A stretch of 64,000 nt of DNA, taken from the NCBI RefSeq assembly GCF_001547525.1, contig NZ_CM003768.1, forward strand, positions 2,666,001-2,730,000, in the 5' to 3' direction. This document shows, one piece after another, positions 35,367 to 44,500 of the stretch. This stretch comes from Burkholderia anthina (GTDB taxonomy: Bacteria; Pseudomonadota; Gammaproteobacteria; Burkholderiales; Burkholderiaceae). The position numbers and the translations under genes were made by a program. Numbering within the stretch: position 1 is the stretch's first letter; each line of letters begins with the position of its first letter. The notes beneath the pieces were generated by a model. The model saw only the letters and a list, made by a program, of their open reading frames with translations, ran no database searches and had not been told where the DNA came from.

Positions 35367-36722
35367 ATGGATTTCGACTACGACCTGTTCGTCATCGGCG
35401 CCGGCTCGGGCGGCGTGAGGCTCGCGCGCATGTCCGCGTCATACGGCGCACGCGTCGGCATAGCGGAAGAAGAGCAGATCGGCGGCACCTGCGTGCTGCG
35501 CGGCTGCATCCCGAAGAAGCTGCTCGTGTACGCGTCGCACTACCCGCACGAAGTCGACGATGCGAAGGGCTTCGGCTGGACTTTCGGCGCCGGCACGCTC
35601 GACTGGCGCGCGCTGATCGCCGCGAAGGATCGCGAGATCAACCGCTTGAGCGACATCTACATCAGCCTGCTGCGGCAATCCGGCGTCGACATGCACGCCG
35701 GCCGCGCGACGCTCGTCGATGCGCACACGGTCGCGGTCGGCGCGCGCACGATCCGTGCGCGCCACATCGCGATCGCGACCGGCTCGCGTCCGGTGCTGCC
35801 GCCGCGGCCCGGCATCGAACACGCGATCACGTCGCGCGAGGCGCTGTCGCTCGCGACGTGCCCCAAGCGCATCGCGGTGGTCGGCGGCGGCTATATCGCG
35901 GTCGAGTTCGCGGGCATCTTCAACGGTTTCGGCAGTCACGTCGACGTGTTCTATCGCGGCGAAAAAATCCTCCGCGGCTTCGACGACGACGTGCGCCAGT
36001 TCCTGACCGACGAGATGACGAAGCAGGGCGTCACGATTCACCCGCGCGCGGTGATCGAATCGATCGAGCGCGCGAGCGACGGCACGCTGTTCGTGCGCGT
36101 CGGCGACGCGCGGCACGGGCCGTACGATCAGGTGCTCTATGCGACGGGGCGCGTGCCGAACGTCGACGGGATCGGGCTCGAGCAGGCGGGCATCCTGCTC
36201 GATGCGCGCGGCGCGATCGCCGTCGATGCGTATTCGGCGACGTCGGTGCCGTCGGTCCACGCGATCGGCGACGTCACGTCGCGGCCGCAGCTCACGCCGG
36301 TCGCGACGCGCGACGCCGGCTTGCTCGCGCGCACGCTGTTCGGCGGCTCGCGCGTGGCGGTCGACCACGCATACGTGCCGTCGGCCGTGTTCAGCCAGCC
36401 GGAGGTCGCGACGGTCGGCCTGACCGAGGCCGATGCACGTCACGCGCACGGCGACGTCGATATCTACCGCACGTCGTTCAAGGCGCTGCGTCACACGCTG
36501 TCGGGCCGCGACGAGCGCACGCTGATGAAGCTCGTCGTCGCGCGCGACAGCCAGCGCGTGGTCGGCGCGCACATGGTCGGCCGCGATGCGGGCGAGATCA
36601 TCCAGGGCATCGCGATCGCGATTCGCGCGGGCGCGACGAAGGCGCAGTTCGACGACACGATCGGCATTCATCCGACCGCGGCCGAGGAATTCGTGACGAT
36701 GCGGCAGAAGGTGGCCGACTAG
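35367..36722 (+). CDS. gor: Glutathione-disulfide reductase
   Basis: FAD/NADPH enzyme reducing GSSG in the cytosol; 451 residues, normal length. The N-terminal FAD motif is IGAGSGG, and the redox pair is in GGTCVLRGCIPKKLLVY (two Cys six apart). The NADPH motif is VVGGGYIAVEFAGIF and the second FAD motif is VHAIGDVTSRPQLTPVA. The C-terminal IGIHPTAAEEFVTM contains the catalytic His-Glu pair. The CVLRGC spacing and IPKK favour glutathione reductase over other members. GAGGGA precedes the ATG. Confidence 0.95.
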   Translation: MDFDYDLFVIGAGSGGVRLARMSASYGARVGIAEEEQIGGTCVLRGCIPKKLLVYASHYPHEVDDAKGFGWTFGAGTLDWRALIAAKDREINRLSDIYISLLRQSGVDMHAGRATLVDAHTVAVGARTIRARHIAIATGSRPVLPPRPGIEHAITSREALSLATCPKRIAVVGGGYIAVEFAGIFNGFGSHVDVFYRGEKILRGFDDDVRQFLTDEMTKQGVTIHPRAVIESIERASDGTLFVRVGDARHGPYDQVLYATGRVPNVDGIGLEQAGILLDARGAIAVDAYSATSVPSVHAIGDVTSRPQLTPVATRDAGLLARTLFGGSRVAVDHAYVPSAVFSQPEVATVGLTEADARHAHGDVDIYRTSFKALRHTLSGRDERTLMKLVVARDSQRVVGAHMVGRDAGEIIQGIAIAIRAGATKAQFDDTIGIHPTAAEEFVTMRQKVAD

Positions 36723-37194
36723 GGCGTGAACACACCCTGGGACGCACCGGGCGCGCCGGCTCGCGGGGCTGCCGTGCGCGTTGCACCCATGCTCGGTCGG
36801 CGCGTCGTATATCACGCGCTGGCCGACGATTCGGAAAGCACGTCCATTCTTCTCAAGAAATACCGTCTCAATAATCAGGCTTGGTATGATCGACAAAAAT
36901 CATATACGGGGCCGATCATGCGCGAACAACAGCGCAGTAACCAGAATCATCGCGTAGCGGGCGCACGTGGGAGCGCCGATTCATGCGCCGCGCGTTCGCA
37001 TCTTGCCGCGACCGATCCGTTGCGCGCATTTTCTCTTCGCATGCCGCCCTCTCCGTCGCCGTCCGGGCGATGAAGTCGCGCGCGCCGAAGCACGCCCAGG
37101 CCGTTTCGATCACCGCATCAACCGCCGGCTCTTCAGTCAGCCTGTGAGCCGGCATGCCCGTTCCGGGCCATCTTTCCACGCAAGGAGACCAGCA
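36723..37194. other. 472-bp region upstream of the lipoprotein trio
   Basis: No gene supported; the frame 36726-37073 lacks a ribosome site and family features. An AT-rich patch at 36855-36915 carries TGG-TATGAT (36882-36890), an extended -10 promoter element pointing at the csgG-like operon about 300 bp downstream. Confidence 0.4.
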
Positions 37195-37872
37195 GTGAAC
37201 ATTCAGACACGACGCACCGTCCTCGTGGCGGCCGCGGTCGTCGCGGCGCTGTCCGGCTGCGCGACCGAATCGTCGCGCACGCTCGACGTGCCGGCCGTCG
37301 GCAGCGCGCAGAAGCCGTACGCGGGCAAGCCCGTCGCGATCGCCGTCGGCAAGTTCGACAACCGTTCGAGCTACATGCGCGGCATCTTCTCCGATGGCAT
37401 CGACCGCCTCGGCGGACAGGCGAAGACGATCCTCGTCACCCGCCTGCAGCAGAGCCGCCGCTTCAACGTGCTCGATCGCGAGAACCTCGACGAGATCAAG
37501 CAGGAAGCGGGCTTCATGAAGAAGGCGCAGGCCGTGAAGGGCGCGAACTACGTCGTCACCGGCGACGTGACCGAGTTCGGCCGCAAGGACGTCGGCGATC
37601 ATCAGCTGTTCGGCATTCTCGGCCGCGGCAAGACGCAGGTCGCGTACGCGAAGGTCAACCTGAACATCGTCGACACGACCACGTCGGAAGTCGTCGCATC
37701 GAGCCAGGGCGCGGGCGAGTTCAGCCTGTCGAACCGCGAGGTGATCGGCTTCGGCGGCACGGCCGGCTACGACTCGACGCTCAACGGCAAGGTGCTGGAT
37801 CTCGCGATCCAGGAAGCCGTGAACCATCTGGCGGAGCAGGTCGACGCCGGCGCATTGAAGGTCGCGCAGTAA
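37195..37872 (+). CDS. CsgG-like outer-membrane lipoprotein
   Basis: A 225-residue lipoprotein from a GTG start with AAGGAGA just upstream. The lipobox LSGC lies at about residues 20-23. The CsgG fold is recognisable in PVAIAVGKFDNRSSYMRGIFSDGIDR, ILVTRLQQSRRFNVLDRENLDEIKQE, ANYVVTGDVTEFG and VNLNIVDTTTSEVVASSQ. E. coli CsgG is about 277 residues. The first beta-hairpin region and the C-terminus are shorter here, so the curli-type export pore may be reduced. It is the first of three lipoprotein genes; no curli subunit genes are nearby. Confidence 0.85.
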   Translation: MNIQTRRTVLVAAAVVAALSGCATESSRTLDVPAVGSAQKPYAGKPVAIAVGKFDNRSSYMRGIFSDGIDRLGGQAKTILVTRLQQSRRFNVLDRENLDEIKQEAGFMKKAQAVKGANYVVTGDVTEFGRKDVGDHQLFGILGRGKTQVAYAKVNLNIVDTTTSEVVASSQGAGEFSLSNREVIGFGGTAGYDSTLNGKVLDLAIQEAVNHLAEQVDAGALKVAQ

Positions 37873-37952
37873 GCGTCGCAACCCGCCGCAGCGGGCGCCG
37901 GGGCCGGCGCCGCGCTCGACCGATTCAACACGACATCACAAGAGAAAAGACC

Positions 37953-38396
37953 ATGAAACGGGGTAACTGGCTGCCGGCGACGGCCGCCGCCTTGCTGCTC
38001 GCCGGCTGCGCGAGCTCCACGCCGCCGCTCTATCAGTGGACCGGCTATCAGCCGCAGGTGTACGAATACTTCAAGGGGCAGAAGTCGCCGCAGGAGCAGA
38101 TCGACGCGCTCGAAAAAGCGCTGCAGGAGATTCGCGGCAAGGGCCATACGCCGCCGCCGGGCTTCCATGCGCATCTGGGGATGCTGTACGCGAGCATCGG
38201 CAGCGAGCAGCAGGCCGAACAGGAACTGCAGGCCGAGAAACAGCTGTTTCCGGAGTCCGCGACCTACATGGATTTCCTGCTGAAGAAGAAAACCGGTGCG
38301 CCGAAGGCCGCTGACCCGAAGGCGGCCGGCCAGAAGGCGGTCGACCAGACGGTCGCCGGCCAGAAGAACGCCGATCCGACCACCGCCAAACAGTGA
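37953..38396 (+). CDS. DUF4810 family lipoprotein
   Basis: A 147-residue lipoprotein with lipobox LAGC at about residues 16-19. The core PLYQWTGYQPQVYEYFKGQ and PPPGFHAHLGMLYASIGSEQQAEQELQAEKQLFPES looks like a small helical (TPR-like) unit. A Lys/Ala/Asp-rich low-complexity tail follows. It sits 80 bp after the csgG-like gene and overlaps the DUF799 gene by 4 bp (GTGA). This trio order is conserved in other proteobacteria; function unknown. Confidence 0.82.
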   Translation: MKRGNWLPATAAALLLAGCASSTPPLYQWTGYQPQVYEYFKGQKSPQEQIDALEKALQEIRGKGHTPPPGFHAHLGMLYASIGSEQQAEQELQAEKQLFPESATYMDFLLKKKTGAPKAADPKAAGQKAVDQTVAGQKNADPTTAKQ

Positions 38397-39076
38397 GCGA
38401 CGCACCCGCCATGTTCAAGACACTCTCATTCAAGCTGCTATCCGTGCTGTCGCTCGTCGCGCTGCTGAGCGCGTGCGCGCAACCGGTGAAACGGCCCGAC
38501 TACACGGCGTTCAAGAAGAGCCAGCCGCGCTCGATCCTCGTGCTGCCGCCGCTCAACGAGACGTCCGACGTGGGCGCGACCTACGGGCTGCTGTCGCAGA
38601 TGACGCTGCCGCTCGCCGAGTCGGGCTATTACGTCGTGCCCGTCGCCGTGATGGACGAGACGTTCAAGCAGAACGGCCTGACCAACCCGGCCGAGATCCA
38701 GGAGACATCGCCCGCGAAGCTGCGCGAGATCTTCGGCGCGGACGCCGCGCTGTATTCGAAGGTGTCGCAGTACGGCACCGTCTACCGGGTTCTCGCGAGC
38801 GCGACGGTCGTGTCGGCATCGGCGAAGCTCGTCGACCTGCGTACCGGCGACGTGCTGTGGCAGGGCCGCGCGAGCGCGAGCAGCGACGAAGGCAACAACA
38901 ACGGCGGCGGCAGCCTGATCGGCATGCTCGTGGTGGCCGCGGTCAAGCAGATCGCGAACACGCTGATGGACCAGAGCCACGACGTTGCGGCGTACACCAG
39001 CACGCGACTGCTGTCGGCCGGTCCGCCGAACGGGCTGCTGTACGGTCCGCATTCGCCGAAGTACGGCACGGACTGA
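38393..39076 (+). CDS. DUF799 (GNA1162-like) lipoprotein
   Basis: A 227-residue lipoprotein. The lipobox LSAC lies within SVLSLVALLSACAQPVKRPDY. The conserved PRSILVLPPLNETSDVGATYGLLSQMTLPLAESGYYVVPVAVMDETFKQNG region identifies the family of the meningococcal antigen GNA1162. The GTG at 38393 overlaps the DUF4810 stop; the ATG at 38411 is an alternative. It is the last gene of the trio; a hairpin follows at 39092. Confidence 0.82.
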   Translation: MSDAPAMFKTLSFKLLSVLSLVALLSACAQPVKRPDYTAFKKSQPRSILVLPPLNETSDVGATYGLLSQMTLPLAESGYYVVPVAVMDETFKQNGLTNPAEIQETSPAKLREIFGADAALYSKVSQYGTVYRVLASATVVSASAKLVDLRTGDVLWQGRASASSDEGNNNGGGSLIGMLVVAAVKQIANTLMDQSHDVAAYTSTRLLSAGPPNGLLYGPHSPKYGTD

Positions 39077-39091
39077 GCGGCGCAGGGCGCG

Positions 39092-39110
39092 CGGGCGCTT
39101 CATGCGCCCG
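39092..39110. terminator. Hairpin between convergent lipoprotein and puuB ends
   Basis: CGGGCGC (39092-39098) and GCGCCCG (39104-39110) pair around TTCAT. There is no T-run, so terminator function is uncertain. Confidence 0.4.
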
Positions 39111-39225
39111 TCGTGCCGCCTGCATGCAATCCGGCCGAACGGCTGCACCATGTGCGCGCGCGGTGTGTGCTTGCCGCGTTTTCGCGCTCACGGCCGTATC
39201 GCAATCCAGTGCCGCGCAATCACGC

Positions 39226-40527
39226 TCAATGCACGCCGAACGCATCCAGCAGCCGGTACCAGCTCATCGCGAGCACCAGTGCCGGCGTGCGCAGCGCCTC
39301 GCCGCCGGGGAAGTCGCGATGCCGGATCTTGTCGAACAGGTCGAAGCGGCTCGCCTGTCCGTCGATCGCTTCGGCGATCAGCTTGCCCGCAAGCGCGGTC
39401 GTGTTCACGCCGTGCCCTGAAAATCCCTGCGCGAAGTACGTCGTCGGCGTGATGCGGCCGAAATGCGGCGCACGGTTCATCGTGATGTCGACGAAGCCGC
39501 CCCACGCATAATCGACCTTCACGTCCGCGAGCTGCGGGAACGTCTTCAGCATGTCCGCGCGCATCGCCGCGGCGAGATCGCGCGGCTCGCGCGTCGAATA
39601 GCTGACTTTGCCGCCCCACACGAGCCGCGTGTCCGGCGCCGGCCGGAAATAGTCGAGCACGAAGCGGCTGTCGCAGATCGCCGCGCGCGCTGGCATCAGC
39701 GCGTCGGCGCGCGCCTGGCCGAGCGGCTCGGTCGCGATCACGTAGGTGCCGACCGGCATGATCTTCCTCGCCAGCGCGGGCGCGAGCGTGCCGACGTACG
39801 TATTGCACGCGAGCACGACGAAGCGCGCACGCACGTTGCCGCCGCTCGTCTCGGCGACGTGGCCGCCGGACACGTCGCGCACACGCGTCACGCAGCTGTC
39901 CTCGTGAATGCGCACGCCGGCTTCGGTTGCCGCCCGCGCGAGGCCTAGCGTGTAGTTCAGCGGATGGAGGTGGCCGCTGTCCGGATCGTACAGGCCGCCG
40001 CGATAGCGTTCGGATTGCACGTAATCGCCGAGCGCGTCGGCTTCGACGAAGTGGAAGCGGTCGTAGCCGAAGCGCTTCGCGGCTTCGTCGCGCCACCGCT
40101 TCAGCGCATCGGCGTCGCGCTCGGTGTTGGCCGCGGTCAGATAGCCGGGCATCAGCGCGCAGTCGATGCCGTGCCGCGCGATGCGCGACTTCACGAGCGA
40201 CAGCGTTTCGAGCCCCATGTCCCAGATGCGCTTCACGTCGCCTTCCGGCATGAATCGCGCGAACGTGTCGATGTCGCACGCGAAGCCGCCGATCAACTGG
40301 CCGCCGTTGCGGCCGCTCGCCGCCCATCCGACCCGCGACGCTTCGAGCACGGTCACCGAATGGCCGCGCTCGGCGAGGTTGAGCGCGGCGGACAGGCCCG
40401 TGAGGCCCGCGCCGATCACGCACACGTCGGCGTCGGTCGTGCCGGCGAGCGGCGCGTGGCGGGTCGTATCGTTGGCGGTCGCCGCGTAGTACGACGCGAC
40501 GTGCGGCTGGTTGGCGAATGTCTGCAT
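39226..40527 (-). CDS. puuB: Gamma-glutamylputrescine oxidase-like FAD oxidoreductase, copy 1
   Basis: A 433-residue DAO-type flavoprotein. The FAD motif is DVCVIGAGLTGLSAALNLAERG (about residues 34-55), followed by ASRVGWAASGRNGGQLIGGF. The C-terminal region has WGGFVDITMNRAPHFGRIT and GFSGHGVNTTALAGKLIAEA. In the Puu pathway PuuB oxidises gamma-glutamylputrescine to gamma-glutamyl-gamma-aminobutyraldehyde. It ends the minus-strand polyamine block, 25 bp after its paralogue. Confidence 0.85.
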   Translation of the reverse strand: MQTFANQPHVASYYAATANDTTRHAPLAGTTDADVCVIGAGLTGLSAALNLAERGHSVTVLEASRVGWAASGRNGGQLIGGFACDIDTFARFMPEGDVKRIWDMGLETLSLVKSRIARHGIDCALMPGYLTAANTERDADALKRWRDEAAKRFGYDRFHFVEADALGDYVQSERYRGGLYDPDSGHLHPLNYTLGLARAATEAGVRIHEDSCVTRVRDVSGGHVAETSGGNVRARFVVLACNTYVGTLAPALARKIMPVGTYVIATEPLGQARADALMPARAAICDSRFVLDYFRPAPDTRLVWGGKVSYSTREPRDLAAAMRADMLKTFPQLADVKVDYAWGGFVDITMNRAPHFGRITPTTYFAQGFSGHGVNTTALAGKLIAEAIDGQASRFDLFDKIRHRDFPGGEALRTPALVLAMSWYRLLDAFGVH

Positions 40528-40552
40528 GATAGGAAGCGCGGAGTGAAAGGGC

Positions 40553-41857
40553 TCAGAACAGCTCGCGGACGCGGTGGTACAGCATGCCGAGCTCGAGCGC
40601 GGGCTGCCGCCATGCGTCGCCGCCGGGAAAGCGCCGATGACGCAGGCGCGCGAACAGGTCGAACGCGCGCGTGTCGCCCGCGATCGCGCCCGCGACCGCG
40701 CGCCCGGCGATGCCGGTGAGCGCGACGCCGTGCCCGCTGAAGCCCTGGACGTAGAAAAAGTTCGGATCGATCGCGCCGAAATCCGGCGCGCGGTTGCGCG
40801 TGACGTCGACGAAGCCGCCCCACGCGTGCTCGACGCGCACGTCGCCGAGCTGCGGGAACACGCCGACCATGCGCTGCCGGATCGCTTCGGTGAGCGCGGC
40901 GGGCGACGCGCCGGCCGAATTCGCGCGGCCGCCGAACAGCATCCGGTGGTCGGCCGACAGCCGGAAGTAGTCGAGGAAGAAATTGTTGTCGCACACGGCT
41001 TCGCGTCGGGCGATCAGTGCGTCGGCGCGCGCGCGGCCGAGCGGCTCGGTCGCGATGATGTATGACGCGATCGGCGCGATGCGCGCGGCGGTCGCGGCCG
41101 GCAGCACGCCGCCGGGGCCCGCGTTGCAGCACGACACGACGAAGCGGCAGCGCACCTCGCCCGACGGCGTGCGCACGACGGGCCGCGCGCCTCGCACGAC
41201 GTCGAGCGCGGGCGTATGCGCATGCAGCGCGACGCCTTCGCGGCGCGCGGCATCGGCGAGGCCGAGGCAGTACTTGAGCGGATGCAGATGGCCCGACAGC
41301 GGATCGTGCACGCCGGCCAGATAGCGCGTCGACGCAATGCGCGCCCGGATCTCGCCGGTGTCGAGCCACGCGAGCGACGGATGGCCCCAGCGCGACGTCG
41401 CGGCGTTCATCCACGCACGCAGGTCGTCGATGCGGCGCGGCTTCGTCGCGACCGTCAGGTAGCCGCGCGTGAAGTCGCAGTCGATTCCGTAGCGCGCGAT
41501 GCGCTCGGCGATCAGCGCGACGCCGTCGAGCGACAGCGACCACGCGGCGCGCGCGCCGTCGGCGCCGAGCTGCCGCTCGATCGCTTCGTCTTTCGCGAAG
41601 CCCGTGATCGCCTGGCCGCCGTTGCGGCCCGATGCGCCCCAGCCGGGCCGGTGCGCATCGATCACGGCGACGGACAGCCCGCGCGCGCGGCAGTCGAGCG
41701 CCGTCGACAGGCCCGCGAAGCCGGCGCCGATCACGCACACGTCGACGTCGATCGCCGCTTCGAGCGTCGGATCGTCCGCCGCGGGCCGCGCGGCGGTTGC
41801 TTCGTAGTACGAGTCGCGCGCAAGCGCATCGGCGCGGCGGGTGAAAGACTGCGTCAT
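40553..41857 (-). CDS. Gamma-glutamylputrescine oxidase-like FAD oxidoreductase, copy 2
   Basis: A 434-residue paralogue of its downstream neighbour. It has DVCVIGAGFAGLSTALDCRARG, RPGWGASGRNGGQAITGFA, AWGGFVDVTRNRAPDFG and QGFSGHGVALTGIAGRAV at matching positions. The sequences have diverged clearly, so the duplication is old or the two copies have different substrates. GGGAG precedes the ATG at 41857, which was chosen over the upstream 41935 start. Confidence 0.83.
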   Translation of the reverse strand: MTQSFTRRADALARDSYYEATAARPAADDPTLEAAIDVDVCVIGAGFAGLSTALDCRARGLSVAVIDAHRPGWGASGRNGGQAITGFAKDEAIERQLGADGARAAWSLSLDGVALIAERIARYGIDCDFTRGYLTVATKPRRIDDLRAWMNAATSRWGHPSLAWLDTGEIRARIASTRYLAGVHDPLSGHLHPLKYCLGLADAARREGVALHAHTPALDVVRGARPVVRTPSGEVRCRFVVSCCNAGPGGVLPAATAARIAPIASYIIATEPLGRARADALIARREAVCDNNFFLDYFRLSADHRMLFGGRANSAGASPAALTEAIRQRMVGVFPQLGDVRVEHAWGGFVDVTRNRAPDFGAIDPNFFYVQGFSGHGVALTGIAGRAVAGAIAGDTRAFDLFARLRHRRFPGGDAWRQPALELGMLYHRVRELF

Positions 41858-41955
41858 GAAACCGACTCCCTCGACAAGGCCGCGCGCTGCGCGCGGCCAC
41901 CCAAAAAACGGCGCGGGACGCCGTGCGTGCGCCACGGCGCCCCGCGCGTGCCGCG

Positions 41956-43545
41956 TCAGAACGAATAGATGAACTGCGTCGCGAGCAGGTCGTTGGACTT
42001 GCCGTACGACCCGTCGTTGCGCAGGAACACCTTGTTGTTCGCCCAGTCATGCCGGTATTCGACCTTCACGGTGATCTGCTGGGTCGGATAGAACAGCAGG
42101 TCGAGCGCGACGTCCTGGCGCACCGCGCCCTTGCACTCGAAGCCCAGGCCGCCGCCGGCCTTCGACATCGCGAGGCAGTCCGCGTCGACGCCGAAGCCGT
42201 TGCTCGGGTCCATCCCGTTGCCGTTCAGCGCGATACCGCCGCCGCCGCCGCCGTTCTTCGAGTTCGCGAGCAGGTCGTAGCGCAGCGTCACGCCCATGCG
42301 GCCGACCACCGGCGCGTTGAACTTGCGGTGCGCGAGCAGCGACAGCCCGTACCACTGCGCGAGCCCGCCGTTGAACGCCGCATGCTGCTGCCGGCCGTAG
42401 TCGACTTCGGCGTTGTACTGAACGTCGGCGAGCGTGTAGGTCGCGTCGAGTTCGCCGAAGAAGAACGAACCGTAGCCGCTCGGCGCCGCGCCGCCGGGGC
42501 CGTAGTGGACGTTGCCCTGATCGTCGATCGCGCTCGCCAGCGTCTGCCGCCCGATGTTGAACGAGCCGCCGATGTCGAGCGCGCTCGACCACGTGTAGTC
42601 CGCGCGCGCGGTGAAGGTCGGCACCTTGTTGCTGGTGGTGATCGGATCGCCGAGCGCGTTGGTGCCCGTCTGCGTGACCGAACCGTACGTGCGGTACTGC
42701 TCGTTGCCGAGGAAGAACTTCCACGCCCAGGCGCCCTTCGTGTAGTTCGCGCCGACACCGACGTAGCTGCCCGGATCGGAGAAATCGTACAGCAGGTTGT
42801 GCGTGAGCGTGAGCATCTGGTTCGACTGCTGCAGCTCGTAGCCGCCGAAGCTCGGGATCAGGCCGGCCACCAGCGTGGTCGACGCGGTGATCGGCACGTT
42901 GACGACCGCCGTGTTCAGCAGGTTGTCGGTGATCGAGCCGCGCGAGTTCTGCAGCAGCGTGATGCCGTTGCCGCGGTTCGGCATCAGCGTGATCTCGGCC
43001 GACGGCGCCATCGGGCCGACGCCGAACGTCTTCTTGATGTCGAGGTAGAGATCGCCGAACGTGCTGTTGAAATAGTTGTACGCGTTCTCGTGGTTCGCGA
43101 ACAGGAACGACGACGTGCCGGCCGCGCGGTTGTAGACGTAGGTCGGATCGATGTAGCCGGTGACCGACAGGCCGGCGAGCGGGCCGGTGTTGGCCGCGTC
43201 GGTCAGCGAGTCGACCTTCAACTGCTGGTTCGCGATCTGCTGCTTCATTTCGCTGACCTCGTCGTTGGTCAGCATGGCGCGCGCGCGGCCGTAATCCGGC
43301 GAGCCCGGATCGGCCGCGACCGCGACGGCGCTGCCGCCGCCGGCCATGCCGCCGCTCGCGCCGGACGCCGCGACGGCCGCCGCGCCGCCCGGCTTCGCGG
43401 CGAGCTGCGCCTGCATCGCCTTCATCTGTTTCTGCAGCGCCGCGACCTGCGCCTGCAGCGCCTTGATTTCGGCGGATGTCGAACCGGCCAGCGCGACGCC
43501 CGGCAACGCGCCGGCCACCAGCAGGCAGATCAGTTTCTTCTTCAT
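41956..43545 (-). CDS. DUF3138 family outer-membrane protein (candidate porin)
   Basis: A 529-residue secreted protein. A signal peptide (KKKLICLLVAGALPGVALAG) is followed by a heptad coiled coil (AEIKALQAQVAALQKQMKAMQAQL), then a Gly/Ala linker and a long beta-strand-rich region ending FIYSF with terminal Phe. This architecture, coiled coil plus barrel, is seen in trimeric porins. AGGAGA precedes the ATG at 43545. It lies between the putrescine ABC permease genes and the puuB genes on the same strand, which suggests outer-membrane uptake of polyamines; this is inference. Confidence 0.82.
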   Translation of the reverse strand: MKKKLICLLVAGALPGVALAGSTSAEIKALQAQVAALQKQMKAMQAQLAAKPGGAAAVAASGASGGMAGGGSAVAVAADPGSPDYGRARAMLTNDEVSEMKQQIANQQLKVDSLTDAANTGPLAGLSVTGYIDPTYVYNRAAGTSSFLFANHENAYNYFNSTFGDLYLDIKKTFGVGPMAPSAEITLMPNRGNGITLLQNSRGSITDNLLNTAVVNVPITASTTLVAGLIPSFGGYELQQSNQMLTLTHNLLYDFSDPGSYVGVGANYTKGAWAWKFFLGNEQYRTYGSVTQTGTNALGDPITTSNKVPTFTARADYTWSSALDIGGSFNIGRQTLASAIDDQGNVHYGPGGAAPSGYGSFFFGELDATYTLADVQYNAEVDYGRQQHAAFNGGLAQWYGLSLLAHRKFNAPVVGRMGVTLRYDLLANSKNGGGGGGIALNGNGMDPSNGFGVDADCLAMSKAGGGLGFECKGAVRQDVALDLLFYPTQQITVKVEYRHDWANNKVFLRNDGSYGKSNDLLATQFIYSF

Positions 43546-43660
43546 TGCGGATTCTCCTAGTCGTGCGCCTGTCAAATCGGGATCGAATCGCGCGCCCCCC
43601 TGGGGCAGCGCGTGTTGCTTGTCTGCAGTGCTTGTTGTCGTCGACGCGGGCGGCGGGCCG

Positions 43661-44500
43661 TCAGGCCGCCGCGAACGCCGCCTTCAAGTCGGCCATCCGG
43701 CGCCGCTCGCGCGCGATCATCATCCGGTTCACGACGATCACGCCGATCGTCACGGCCGTGATGAACAGCGTCGCCAGCGCATTCATCTCGGGGTTCAAGC
43801 CCAGCCGCACGCGCGAGAACACCACCAGCGGCAGCGTCGTCGAGCCGGGCCCGGACAGGAACGCCGACAGCACCAGATCGTCGATCGACAGCGTGAACGA
43901 CAGCAGCCACCCCGACAGCAGCGCTTGCGAGATCAGCGGCAGCGTCACCACGAAGAACACCTTCAGCGGCGTCGCGCCGAGATCCAGCGCGGCCTCCTCG
44001 AGCGACTTGTTCATCTCCTTCACGCGCGACTGCACGATGATCGCCACGTACGACACGCACAACATCACGTGGCCGATCCAGATCGTCACCATCCCGCGCC
44101 CCTTCGGCCAGCCGAACATCTGCTCGAGCGCGACGAACAGCAACAGCAGCGAGATCCCCTGGATCACCTCCGGAATCACCAGCGGCGCGTTGATCATCCC
44201 CGTGTACAGCGTGAAGCCCTTGAAACGGCCGAAGCGCGCGAGCACGAAGCCCGCCCACGTGCCGATCACGACCGACGCGGTGGCTGTCAGGAGACCGATC
44301 TTCAGCGACAGCCATGCGGAGTTGAGCAGTTCGTCGTCGTCCAGCAGCGCCGCGTACCATTTCAGCGAGAAGCCCGACCACACCGTCACCAGCTTCGATT
44401 CGTTGAACGAGTACACGACGAGGCTGATGATCGGGATGTACAGGAACAGGAAGCCGAAGGCGAGCACGCCCGTCGACAGCGGTTTGTTCGGCTTGATCAT
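43661..44500 (-). CDS. potI: Putrescine ABC transporter permease PotI
   Basis: A 279-residue inner-membrane permease with about six hydrophobic segments. Near the N-terminus are VLAFGFLFLYIPIISLVVYSFNES and the typical TLLTA-type region (LKIGLLTATASVVIGTWAGFVLARF). The EAA loop for ATPase contact is EAALDLGATPLKVFFVVTLPLI. The start overlaps the potH stop by 4 bp. Confidence 0.93.
   Translation of the reverse strand: MIKPNKPLSTGVLAFGFLFLYIPIISLVVYSFNESKLVTVWSGFSLKWYAALLDDDELLNSAWLSLKIGLLTATASVVIGTWAGFVLARFGRFKGFTLYTGMINAPLVIPEVIQGISLLLLFVALEQMFGWPKGRGMVTIWIGHVMLCVSYVAIIVQSRVKEMNKSLEEAALDLGATPLKVFFVVTLPLISQALLSGWLLSFTLSIDDLVLSAFLSGPGSTTLPLVVFSRVRLGLNPEMNALATLFITAVTIGVIVVNRMMIARERRRMADLKAAFAAA

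Noticed and set aside
36726..37073. A 115-codon frame between gor and the csgG-like gene
   Set aside because: Starts with a non-ATG codon four bases after the gor stop, has no ribosome site and a low-complexity translation; more likely the leader region.
37195..39076. Curli operon
   Set aside because: Only the CsgG fold is present; no CsgA, B, D, E or F, and the partners belong to DUF4810 and DUF799.
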